Origin: Ruminococcaceae bacterium UBA3451
GTDB lineage: Bacteria > Bacillota > Clostridia > Oscillospirales > Acutalibacteraceae
NCBI GenBank assembly: GCA_002378845.1
Contig: DFRY01000010.1
Span: 33,355 to 40,427, forward strand
Direction: 5' to 3'
Length of the DNA: 7,073 bases
Positions 1-5,947 of this stretch are shown here, piece by piece. The first letter of the stretch is position 1, and each line of letters starts with the position of its first letter. Under the pieces are notes generated by a model. It ran no database searches, was not told where the DNA came from, and saw nothing but the letters and a program-made list of their open reading frames with translations. A program made the translations under genes and the position numbers.

Positions 1-107
1 TAGTATTTATAATTATTTTCAGTTTAACACATTTTGGCCGTTTTTGTAAATAGGTTCGCCTGAATTATAATATATTAGATAACGTGACATAATTTTTAAT
101 ACCAGAT
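1..107. other. AT-rich intergenic DNA, no gene seen
   Basis: This stretch carries no open frame with a ribosome binding site and no recognisable RNA gene. A TTGTAA (44-49) followed after 16 nt by a perfect TATAAT (66-71) resembles a plus-strand promoter, but any transcript would run directly into the hairpin at 108-148. In DNA this AT-rich, such a match is easily due to chance. Confidence 0.5.
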
Positions 108-148
108 AAAAACAAAGGAACGGTCATTTAGACCGTTCCTTTGTTTTT
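108..148 (-). terminator. Perfect 18-bp hairpin terminator of the ABC operon
   Basis: Arms 108-125 and 131-148 are exact reverse complements (18 of 18) around a 5-nt ATTTA loop. The GC-rich inner part is flanked by A-rich sequence on the left and T-rich sequence on the right. Read on the minus strand, the hairpin ends in a TTGTTTTT run, as expected for intrinsic termination, about 25 nt after the permease stop codon. The arms are symmetric, so it may also stop plus-strand transcription entering from the left. Confidence 0.93.
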
Positions 149-173
149 GTAAGGGGAATAGTTTTTCCTTTTA

Positions 174-797
174 TTAAACATCCTTTTTTTCAAAGATATA
201 GCAGGAAAGAAAATAGGAACACAAAAAAATCAGAACCAGAATCACAGGGGAAAGCTTAAGCCAAAACAGTATGGTTGCTTCGCTGGGTACAGAAAGCTGC
301 GTGTCTTTCAGAAGAAGCGACCCGATTGTTGGAATCATCACAAATATCATGAGCACAATACGTGCCTTTTGCGTGCCGAATTGATAAAACAGCGGAATCA
401 AAATCGAGCACAAAGTAATGCCGATGGCGCAGGCAGCATAAATGCCAACCAGTGTTTCTTCGACTAAGTTGCCAGTTGCAATATTTTCAATAATGGGTAA
501 AATGGCTCCGGAGCAAATCAGAATTATAAGCAAAAGGTATTTGGCAAGGACAATTCCGTTTTTGGCTACGGGAAGAGAAAGGGAATAAGTATTCCATTTT
601 GACGTTTCATCATAGGCAAAAGCGTTTGTAATGATAATCATGGGAAACATCACAATCAAAGCGTCAAAAACAGCGTTAAACTGTTCGATGTGGCTGCTTG
701 TTGTAAACAGAATGACGGCGTAAAACACAAAAAGAATCAGCAGCAGGCGGAATTGATTTTTTAAATAAAGAATGTCTTTTAACAAAAGTCCGGTCAT
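174..797 (-). CDS. ABC-2 type transporter permease
   Basis: This is the membrane subunit of a small ABC exporter, expected to pair with the ATPase encoded just upstream. The 207 residues hold six likely membrane helices, at about 17-33, 43-61, 84-103, 116-138, 146-163 and 178-202, with a charged C-terminal EKKDV end. Residues 62-77 (YDETSKWNTYSLSLPV) match the soluble-loop signature of the ABC-2 permease group in which a hydrophobic stretch is followed by YDE.SKW..Y.LSLPV. No signal peptide or extra domain is seen. The ATG overlaps the ATPase stop by 4 nt (ATGA) and follows a G-run SD (AAGGGGGG), which indicates translational coupling. It is the last gene of the operon, just before the terminator. 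With only one permease gene visible it probably works as a homodimer. The substrate is unknown; related YtrA-linked transporters are tied to cell-envelope antibiotic stress, but that is family knowledge and not visible here. Confidence 0.9.
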   Translation of the reverse strand: MTGLLLKDILYLKNQFRLLLILFVFYAVILFTTSSHIEQFNAVFDALIVMFPMIIITNAFAYDETSKWNTYSLSLPVAKNGIVLAKYLLLIILICSGAILPIIENIATGNLVEETLVGIYAACAIGITLCSILIPLFYQFGTQKARIVLMIFVMIPTIGSLLLKDTQLSVPSEATILFWLKLSPVILVLIFLCSYFLSCYIFEKKDV

Positions 798-1654
798 TTT
801 TGTTCCCCCCTTACATATAACAGCATAATTTCATCAATAGTGGCGTTGTCAATGACCAGGTTTGGGTATTTGCGCTTTGCCGCGTCCTTTTCCAGAACCA
901 GCGCTTCATAACCCATTTCACTTTTTCGCCAGCGGGCAAGGTCGTGCTTGTCGATGCGGCTGAAGTCGGATGCGCCGCATTTTAAAATTCCGCAGCGGTA
1001 AATCAGGTCGTCTTTAGAGCGGTCAAAAACGACTTGACCGTTGTGCAGAAACGTAACATAATCGGCTATTTTTTCAAGGTCGCTTGTAATATGGGACGAA
1101 AACAGAATGCTGTGGGACTCATCCTGAATGAATTCGAGCAGAATGTCGAGAATGTCGCTGCGCATAATGGGGTCCAGTCCGCTGGTTGCTTCATCCAGAA
1201 TCAGCAGGTGCGGCCTGTGTGCCAGTGCGCTTGCAATAGAAAGCTTCATTTTCATTCCTTTGGAATATTCCTTAATCCGCTTCTCTTTCGGAAGACTGAA
1301 CTGGCGAAGATACTGTTCGAAAAGGGTGTCGTCCCAGGTAAGGAACATGCGTTTTAAAATGGAGCCAATATCGACTGCCTTAAAATCGCCGTAAAAGTAA
1401 CTTTCGTCGAATACTACGCCGATTTGTTCTTTAATTTTGCGTTCGTCGCGGATGTTATCCATGCCGAAAATGCGGATAGAACCGGAATCCCGTTTCATTT
1501 CATTTAGAATCAGCTTAATGGTGGTGGTTTTGCCCGCACCGTTTTCTCCAATCAACCCCACAATGCTGCCGCTGGGTACCGTAAAGCTGACATCCTGAAG
1601 TGCAAACGACGGGTACCGTTTGCTCAGATTTTTAATTTCAAGAATATTTTCCAT
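794..1654 (-). CDS. ABC transporter ATP-binding protein
   Basis: This is the cytoplasmic nucleotide-binding subunit that powers the adjacent permease. Numbered from the ATG at 1654 (286 residues), it has Walker A GENGAGKTT at 36-44, a signature region YSKGMKMKL at 130-138 (the C motif is SKGM, not LSGG), Walker B LLILDEAT at 150-157 with catalytic Glu155, a D-loop SGLD at 158-161 and the switch His188 in FSSH. The Q-loop position appears to read VVFDE, with Asp where Gln is usual. The C-terminal 70 or so residues form a small extra domain typical of YtrB/YxlF-like ATPases. I chose the start at 1654 because GGAGGT (1659-1664) sits 4-5 nt before it. An in-frame ATG at 1672 would add MQSEVT, but the SD falls inside that extension and the upstream ATG has no SD of its own. 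The gene begins about 20 nt after the repressor stop and overlaps the permease by 4 nt. Confidence 0.93.
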   Translation of the reverse strand: MENILEIKNLSKRYPSFALQDVSFTVPSGSIVGLIGENGAGKTTTIKLILNEMKRDSGSIRIFGMDNIRDERKIKEQIGVVFDESYFYGDFKAVDIGSILKRMFLTWDDTLFEQYLRQFSLPKEKRIKEYSKGMKMKLSIASALAHRPHLLILDEATSGLDPIMRSDILDILLEFIQDESHSILFSSHITSDLEKIADYVTFLHNGQVVFDRSKDDLIYRCGILKCGASDFSRIDKHDLARWRKSEMGYEALVLEKDAAKRKYPNLVIDNATIDEIMLLYVRGEQK

Positions 1655-1658
1655 GGTT

Positions 1659-1664
1659 ACCTCC
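1659..1664 (-). promoter_or_regulatory. Ribosome binding site that fixes the ABC ATPase start
   Basis: The minus strand reads GGAGGT, then AACC, then ATG at 1654. This places initiation at the internal methionine and not at the ATG 18 nt further upstream, whose reading frame covers the SD. Confidence 0.75.
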
Positions 1665-1673
1665 GATTGCATA

Positions 1674-2048
1674 TTATTCGCCTTCGTATAAAAGGTCGAG
1701 CAGTTCGCGCAGTTCGTTTCGCGTAATGCCGCCTAATTTTGCTACCTCAACCGCATTCTGTAAAAAGCCTTCTGCTTTGCGGAGCTGTTCCTCACGGATA
1801 AATTCTACGTTTTTGCGTGCCACAAAGCTACCCTTGCCCGTTACCGTTTCAATAAAGCCGTCGCGTTCCAAATCTTCATAGGCACGTTTGGTCGTAATTA
1901 CGCTGATGTGCAGTTCTTTTGCCAGAAGCCGCATGGAGGGCAGCGCGTCGCCTTCCTGCAGCGTACCGGTTATAATGCTGTTTTTAATTTGAGCGGTAAT
2001 CTGTTCATAAATCGGTTTGCCGCTTGAATTGCTGATTATAATGTCCAC
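1674..2048 (-). CDS. GntR-family (YtrA-like) transcriptional repressor
   Basis: This is a 124-residue DNA-binding regulator, probably the autorepressor of this operon. Residues 10-76 form the GntR winged helix: KPIYEQITAQIK (helix 1), PSMRLLAKEL (37-46), the recognition helix around SVITTKRAYEDLERDGFI (49-66), and the wing GKGSFV (71-76). The remaining 48 residues are a short helical dimerisation tail (EEQLRKAEGFLQNAVEVAKL), with no large effector domain. That is the YtrA subfamily plan, whose members are typically about 120-130 residues and sit with ABC transporters. The GTG at 2046-2048 is preceded by CGAGGTG with a 5-nt gap. The frame stays open to an ATG at 2120, but that extra 24-residue stretch would be encoded by the promoter and operator, so I reject it. 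It is the first gene of the operon; the ATPase SD lies just past its stop. Confidence 0.9.
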   Translation of the reverse strand: MDIIISNSSGKPIYEQITAQIKNSIITGTLQEGDALPSMRLLAKELHISVITTKRAYEDLERDGFIETVTGKGSFVARKNVEFIREEQLRKAEGFLQNAVEVAKLGGITRNELRELLDLLYEGE

Positions 2049-2053
2049 ATCTT

Positions 2054-2060
2054 CACCTCG
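2054..2060 (-). promoter_or_regulatory. Ribosome binding site that fixes a GTG start for the GntR gene
   Basis: The minus strand reads CGAGGTG, then AAGAT, then GTG. The spacing is right, and the resulting protein begins MDIIISNSSGKPIYEQI, which matches the usual N-terminus of this subfamily. Confidence 0.75.
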
Positions 2061-2079
2061 CTGCAATATCCGGTGCGGA

Positions 2080-2108
2080 ATATTGTATATATTATGTATA
2101 TACAATAT
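2080..2108. promoter_or_regulatory. Palindromic operator, likely for the GntR repressor
   Basis: Two perfect 12-nt inverted arms, ATATTGTATATA (2080-2091) and TATATACAATAT (2097-2108), flank a 5-nt centre TTATG. The site covers the -10 region of the minus-strand promoter and lies about 30-60 nt upstream of the repressor gene. A dimeric GntR protein bound here would block polymerase, which is the usual autorepression arrangement. The palindrome has no GC-rich core or trailing T-run in either direction, so it reads as a protein-binding site and not a terminator. Confidence 0.8.
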
Positions 2109-2130
2109 CATCTTTATCAATGCCTGTCAA
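2102..2130 (-). promoter_or_regulatory. SigA-type promoter of the repressor-ABC operon
   Basis: On the minus strand, a perfect TTGACA (2125-2130) is followed after exactly 17 nt by TATTGT (2102-2107, 4 of 6 to consensus). An overlapping alternative uses TTGATA (2115-2120) and CATAAT (2091-2096), 18 nt apart, each 5 of 6. With either pair the -10 lies within the palindrome and the leader is roughly 35-50 nt. Confidence 0.75.
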
Positions 2131-2206
2131 TCCAAAATATTTTTTTCTTTTCTTTTCATTGCACTGTTTCGGGCAATTTATGCGGGCAAAGGGTTATGGG
2201 GGTGAA

Positions 2207-2213
2207 AGGAGGT
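2207..2213 (+). promoter_or_regulatory. Ribosome binding site that fixes a TTG start for the small terminase gene
   Basis: AGGAGGT (in the context GAAAGGAGGT) is followed after 6 nt by TTG at 2220. The ATG at 2196 and GTG at 2202 in the same frame lie upstream of this SD and have no comparable one, so the TTG is the better start despite being a rare codon. The DNA from 2109 to here has a pyrimidine-rich tract (about 2141-2159) but no convincing plus-strand promoter. Confidence 0.7.
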
Positions 2214-2219
2214 TTGACC

Positions 2220-2546
2220 TTGGAAGAAAATGCGAAGATTGACGAAAAGGCTCGGAAGCGGATTCGCCGCGGCTACGAAAAGCTGGCGTACGGCGGAATA
2301 GCGGACGCGGTTCGGCTGCTGTTTAACGAAGAACCGGACCTGAGCACGTTGGAGAAAATGGATTTATATAACATTGCCGAGATCAAACGCCCCAAAGGCG
2401 GGGGAATGGAAATTAAATTTTTCGACCGCATTAAGGCGCTGCAATGCCTGGAAGCATTGAGCGACGGCAGCACAGAGCAACTTCCGCTATACCGCACGCT
2501 GCAGGAGTGCGCGCGGTCGTTTGGGGAGGACGGCAATGGAGTATAA
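2220..2546 (+). CDS. Small terminase-like protein, short form
   Basis: This 108-residue protein sits in the position of a phage small terminase subunit (DNA recognition partner of the packaging motor), directly before the large subunit. Its N-terminus is basic and helical (EKARKRIRRGYEKLAYG, 9-25). The centre reads ADAVRLLFNEEPDLSTLEKMDLYNI. Residues 55-80 (IKRPKGGGMEIKFFDRIKAL and following) resemble the C-terminal helix-and-strand segment of Firmicute small terminases, where a 'G..EIK..D..KALE.L' motif is common. What is not seen is the N-terminal helix-turn-helix that usually reads the pac or cos site. The tail (81-108) is acidic and low in structure. It overlaps the large terminase by 11 nt, consistent with coupled synthesis. 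The family call rests on motif and position; it could instead be a conserved phage protein of unknown role. Confidence 0.6.
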   Translation: MEENAKIDEKARKRIRRGYEKLAYGGIADAVRLLFNEEPDLSTLEKMDLYNIAEIKRPKGGGMEIKFFDRIKALQCLEALSDGSTEQLPLYRTLQECARSFGEDGNGV

Positions 2547-3783
2547 GCGGTTTTCCCAAAAGCAGCTTCAGGCACTGAGCTGGTGGTGCCGGGGCAGCCC
2601 GTATGAAAACTGCGACGCCGTGATTTGCGACGGAGCGGTACGCAGCGGGAAAACCCTGTGCCTTGGCATTTCGTTTGTGGCGTGGGCGCTGTGCTGCTTT
2701 CAGGGGCGCTCGTTTGCAATCTGCGGAAAAACCATTCGCTCGCTGAAACGCAACCTGATTACCACTTTGCTTCCCGCACTGAACGAAGCAGGGTTCCATA
2801 GCAATTTTCTGGCTGCGGAAAACCGGATCGATATTTCCTTCGGAAAATACAGCAACCGGTTTTATCTGTTCGGCGGGAGGGACGAAGGTTCGTCGGCTTT
2901 AATTCAGGGCATTACCCTTTCCGGTGTTCTGTTCGACGAAGTCGCGCTCATGCCGCGTTCCTTTGTGGAACAGGCGCTGGCGCGGTGTTCTGTGGAAGGT
3001 TCAAAGTTCTGGTTCAACTGCAACCCGGAAAATCCACAGCACTGGTTTTACCGGGAATGGATTTTGAACACGGAGCGTAAAAACGCGCTGTACCTGCATT
3101 TCACCATGGAGGACAACCCCTCGCTCAGCCCCGCCATACTGGCGCGTTACAGGGGGCTGTATTCCGGTACGTTTTACGAGCGGTTCATATTGGGGAAATG
3201 GGTGGCGGCGCAGGGGCTGGTGTATCCGTTTATGACGGACACCATGTTTTGCAGCGTGCCGCAGGATTGTGACCGTTATGCGGTTTCGTGCGATTACGGT
3301 ACGGTGAATCCGTCGTCTTTCGGGTTATGGGGCAGAAAAGACGGGGTATGGTACCGTGTGGACGAGTATTATTTTGATTCCCGCAGCGTGGGGGTACAGC
3401 GTACGGACGAAGAACATTACGCGGAACTGGAAGCTTTGTGCGGTACACACCCCATTGACAGCATAACGGTCGACCCTTCCGCTGCCAGTTTTATTGAAGT
3501 GATCAAACGGCATGGGAAGTACCGTGTTCTGCCTGCTGACAACGAAGTGCTGGACGGAATTCGCCGCGTCAGTGTGGCGCTGAAGCAGGGCGAAATCAAA
3601 ATCTGCCGCAACTGTGCGGACACGGTACGGGAATTTGGGCTGTACCGATGGAACGACGACCGCAGCCGTGATGTTCCGCTGAAAGAAAATGATCACGCGA
3701 TGGACGACATCCGGTATTTTGTAACGACAATCCTCCGGAAAGGAGACGGTTTCTTTGCTATTGCCGCACCGCGTGAAGAATGA
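2536..3783 (+). CDS. Phage terminase large subunit (packaging ATPase-nuclease)
   Basis: This is the motor that docks on the portal, drives DNA into the procapsid and cuts it. From the ATG (415 residues) the N-terminal ATPase has Walker A GAVRSGKT at 33-40, Walker B GVLFDE at 130-135 (Asp134, Glu135) and the coupling motif FNCNPENPQHWFY at 160-172. The C-terminal RNase H-like nuclease has its acidic residues in plausible places: Asp253 in SCDYG, Asp313 in TVDPS, and the DHAMDDIRY cluster at 386-394. All key residues are present and the length is near the usual 410-450, so the gene looks intact. The layout is that of the PBSX/Terminase_3 and 6C group. The ATG at 2536 follows GGGGAGG (2523-2529) by 6 nt. 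An in-frame TTG at 2521 lies upstream of that SD and is rejected. Confidence 0.95.
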   Translation: MEYKRFSQKQLQALSWWCRGSPYENCDAVICDGAVRSGKTLCLGISFVAWALCCFQGRSFAICGKTIRSLKRNLITTLLPALNEAGFHSNFLAAENRIDISFGKYSNRFYLFGGRDEGSSALIQGITLSGVLFDEVALMPRSFVEQALARCSVEGSKFWFNCNPENPQHWFYREWILNTERKNALYLHFTMEDNPSLSPAILARYRGLYSGTFYERFILGKWVAAQGLVYPFMTDTMFCSVPQDCDRYAVSCDYGTVNPSSFGLWGRKDGVWYRVDEYYFDSRSVGVQRTDEEHYAELEALCGTHPIDSITVDPSAASFIEVIKRHGKYRVLPADNEVLDGIRRVSVALKQGEIKICRNCADTVREFGLYRWNDDRSRDVPLKENDHAMDDIRYFVTTILRKGDGFFAIAAPREE

Positions 3784-3796
3784 GGATGAAAAAATC

Positions 3797-4924
3797 ATGC
3801 TACTGAAAAAGAAAGAACCCCGGCCTTTGGCGCAGGCCGTGCAGACTGCGCCGTCCGCCTCCCCTTTCCGTGAGCTGAGCAGTTATGTGCCGCTCGCTGT
3901 GGGGGAACGCCGGCTTTATGCCGCGCTGCGCGAAGCGGTTCCGGTGATTGACGCCGCAATCGATAAAATTCTTCGTCTGGTTGGCAGCTTTACAGTAAAA
4001 TGCGATGACCGCAATACGCAGGACGCGCTGAATACTTTTTTGCGGAATGTGCGTGTGAATGCGGCAGAAACCGGGGTACAAAGTTTTTTGAACAGCTATT
4101 TGTCCCAACTGCTTACTTACGGCAACGCAGTGGGCGAAATGGTGCTGGACAGAGGGCGCTTTGCCGCCCTTTACAATGCCGGGCTGGACGATGTGGAGCT
4201 AAGGGCCGTTTCTCCCCTGCAAATTGATATTTACCGCCGGGAACCGGGCGGAAGCGCAAAGGTAAAATACCCCGAGCTGGTATTCTGTTCCGCGCTGAAT
4301 CCACCGGCCGGCAGCGCACAGGGGGTTTCCATTCTGCACGGGCTGCCGTTTGTCAGCGGTATTTTGATTCAGATTTATAATACCATCGGAGTAAACTGGG
4401 AACGCCTTGGCAACGTGCGCTTTGCGGTCACCTATAAGCCAACCGGGGACGCGGCCGACCGTGCCTATGCTAAGGAACGCGCGCAGCAGATTGCGGGCGA
4501 GTGGAGCCGCGCCATGCAGAAAGACAGCGTAAGCGATTTTGTAGCCGTAGGCGACGTAAGCATTAAGGCAATCGGTGCGGACAATCAGATTTTGGACAGT
4601 GAAATTCCCGTGCGCCAAATGTTGGAGCAGATTATTGCAAAACTGGGCCTTCCTCCGTTTTTACTGGGGCTTTCCTGGTCGTCTACCGAGCGGATGTCGA
4701 GCCAGCAGGCAGATATTCTGACCAGCGAACTGGAAGCGTACCGACGGCTGCTCAGTCCGGTGATTGACAAAATCTGTACCCTGTGGCTTCGGCTGAACGG
4801 TTTCGACCGGCAGTTTGAAATTGAATGGAACAACATTACACTGCAGGACGAAACGCAGCTGGCAAACGCGCGGCTGATGAACGCCAGGGCGGCTCAAATG
4901 GAGGCCGCTTTGAAGAAAGAATGA
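3797..4924 (+). CDS. Phage portal protein
   Basis: This forms the dodecameric ring at the unique capsid vertex through which DNA enters and leaves. The 375 residues show typical portal features: an N-terminal helix with a paired-Asp motif VPVIDAAIDKILRLVG (48-63), QSFLNSYLSQLLTYGNAVGEMV (95-116, containing the common YGNA motif), a beta-rich wing (131-165), a stem-and-clip stretch GLPFVSGILIQIYNTIG (182-198), and a C-terminal TERMSSQQADILTSELEAYRRLLSPVID region (297-324) that matches the crown-proximal helix of HK97-type portals. It is short for a portal, which often has 400-500 residues, but all parts seem present. The ATG lies 13 nt after the large terminase stop, and a GAGG overlapping that stop is its SD, at a rather long 11-nt spacing. 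A TTG at 3755, preceded by AAAGGAG at 9 nt, is a real alternative that would add 14 residues and overlap the terminase by 29 nt. Confidence 0.9.
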   Translation: MLLKKKEPRPLAQAVQTAPSASPFRELSSYVPLAVGERRLYAALREAVPVIDAAIDKILRLVGSFTVKCDDRNTQDALNTFLRNVRVNAAETGVQSFLNSYLSQLLTYGNAVGEMVLDRGRFAALYNAGLDDVELRAVSPLQIDIYRREPGGSAKVKYPELVFCSALNPPAGSAQGVSILHGLPFVSGILIQIYNTIGVNWERLGNVRFAVTYKPTGDAADRAYAKERAQQIAGEWSRAMQKDSVSDFVAVGDVSIKAIGADNQILDSEIPVRQMLEQIIAKLGLPPFLLGLSWSSTERMSSQQADILTSELEAYRRLLSPVIDKICTLWLRLNGFDRQFEIEWNNITLQDETQLANARLMNARAAQMEAALKKE

Positions 4925-4938
4925 GAGAAAATGAGAAA

Positions 4939-4945
4939 AAAGGAG
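4939..4945 (+). promoter_or_regulatory. Ribosome binding site that fixes a TTG start for the protease gene
   Basis: AAAGGAG is followed after 7 nt by TTG at 4953. The nearby ATG at 4931 lies upstream of this SD and in another frame. Both this gene and the small terminase therefore start at TTG. Confidence 0.7.
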
Positions 4946-4952
4946 AGATTTT

Positions 4953-5921
4953 TTGAAACAGGGATTTGTACTGAAAGGCATGCAGGAACTGGGGCAGGAG
5001 GAGCTGAAAAAAATCAACCGCTACACGCGGCGGGAATTCAGTTCGGACGAAATTTATACCTTTTCCGTAGTACTGTGTGACAATGAAATCGACCGGGACA
5101 ATGAACGTTTTACCGTGGAAGCGCTCAAGCAGCTTGCGGTGCTGTTTCTTGGGAAAACGGGAATTTTCAACCACAGCATGCAGGCGCAGAACCAGACTGC
5201 GCGCATTTACGACTGCGCCGTGGAGCGGGACACCGAACGCGCGACCCAAAGCGGCGAACCGTACTGCCGCCTTGTGGCAAAAGCGTATCTGCCCAAAAGC
5301 GAGAAGAATCAGGATTTTATTCTGGAGCTGGAAAGCGGAATTAAAAAAGAGGTCAGCGTCGGCTGTTCTGTCGCAAAAGTAACCTGCAGTATTTGCGGCG
5401 CTGACTTGAAGAAGGGCGGCTGCGAACACAGCAAAGGGAAAAGCTACGGCGGAAAAACGTGCTGCGCGGTATTGAGCGAACCAACCGACGCGTATGAATG
5501 GTCGTTTGTCGCGGTTCCGGCACAGCGGGAGGCGGGCGTAATAAAAAGCTTTTCCGGCGGCGAAATCAGCCTGACGGAACTGGAAAAAAGCCTGACGGAC
5601 TTCAGCGGCGAAATTACGCTGACCGGGGCGCAGGGTGCGGCACTTCTGAATTATCTGGAAAACATGAAGGCCGAAGCGGAGTATGGTAAGGCTTACCGCA
5701 AAGAACTGCAGAACAGCTTTGTCAAGTGCGCGGGCATCACCCAGCCGGGAATTCCGCCGGAGGCCATGAAGCGGGTGGCGGATAGCATGAGCATGGAGGA
5801 TTTAAAGTGCTTTGAAAAAGCATACCGCCAAAAGGCGGACGAAATTCTTCCGCTTACGCCCCAACTGGCAGCAATGCAAAAACAGGAGCATCCGGGCGAA
5901 AACGCCCAGTTTAAAATATAA
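4953..5921 (+). CDS. Prohead protease with zinc-finger-like insert and scaffold-like C-terminus
   Basis: This is a capsid maturation protease candidate that would trim scaffold and capsid proteins inside the procapsid. It has 322 residues. Residues 30-195 follow the HK97/S78 protease order: a strand with CDNEIDRDNERF (42-53), a candidate catalytic His74 in GIFNHSM, DCAVERD (87-93), a candidate nucleophile Ser135 in IKKEVSVGCSV, and EWSFVAVPAQREAGV (182-196), which resembles the 'E.S.VpvPA...A' closing strand. Inserted after the Ser is C145-x2-C148-x8-C157-x-H159, then GGKTCC (166-171), which looks like a small metal-binding knuckle. Residues 200-322 are charged and helical and may act as internal scaffold. 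The gene lies between portal and capsid gene, the expected slot. The active-site residues are assigned by pattern only; a plain scaffolding role is the main alternative. Confidence 0.75.
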   Translation: MKQGFVLKGMQELGQEELKKINRYTRREFSSDEIYTFSVVLCDNEIDRDNERFTVEALKQLAVLFLGKTGIFNHSMQAQNQTARIYDCAVERDTERATQSGEPYCRLVAKAYLPKSEKNQDFILELESGIKKEVSVGCSVAKVTCSICGADLKKGGCEHSKGKSYGGKTCCAVLSEPTDAYEWSFVAVPAQREAGVIKSFSGGEISLTELEKSLTDFSGEITLTGAQGAALLNYLENMKAEAEYGKAYRKELQNSFVKCAGITQPGIPPEAMKRVADSMSMEDLKCFEKAYRQKADEILPLTPQLAAMQKQEHPGENAQFKI

Positions 5922-5947
5922 CGAAAACTGATATTGGAGGAGTACAG

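Noticed and set aside
1034..1394. Plus-strand frames opposite the ABC ATPase
   Set aside because: They are shadows of an ATPase with all core motifs.
2049..2120. N-terminal extension of the GntR protein to an ATG at 2120
   Set aside because: It would be encoded by the promoter and palindromic operator, has no SD, and the extra residues do not look like GntR sequence. The GTG at 2048 has a good SD.
2141..2176. T-rich tract as a terminator
   Set aside because: No stable GC-rich hairpin precedes it on the plus strand; only a weak TTGC/GCAA pair is seen nearby.
2073..2219. Upstream extension of the small terminase frame
   Set aside because: It runs through the operator and a T-rich tract giving a Phe/Cys/Ile-rich stretch. 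The strong AGGAGGT lies after it, directly before TTG 2220.
2273..3798. Several minus-strand frames opposite the terminase genes
   Set aside because: They overlap the large terminase, which has intact Walker and nuclease motifs. Their translations are Pro/Arg/Ser-rich and without motifs.
4836..5429. Minus-strand frame of 197 codons opposite the portal end and protease
   Set aside because: It is a shadow of two well-supported plus-strand genes, has no recognisable motif, and its sequence is rich in residues expected from antisense codons.
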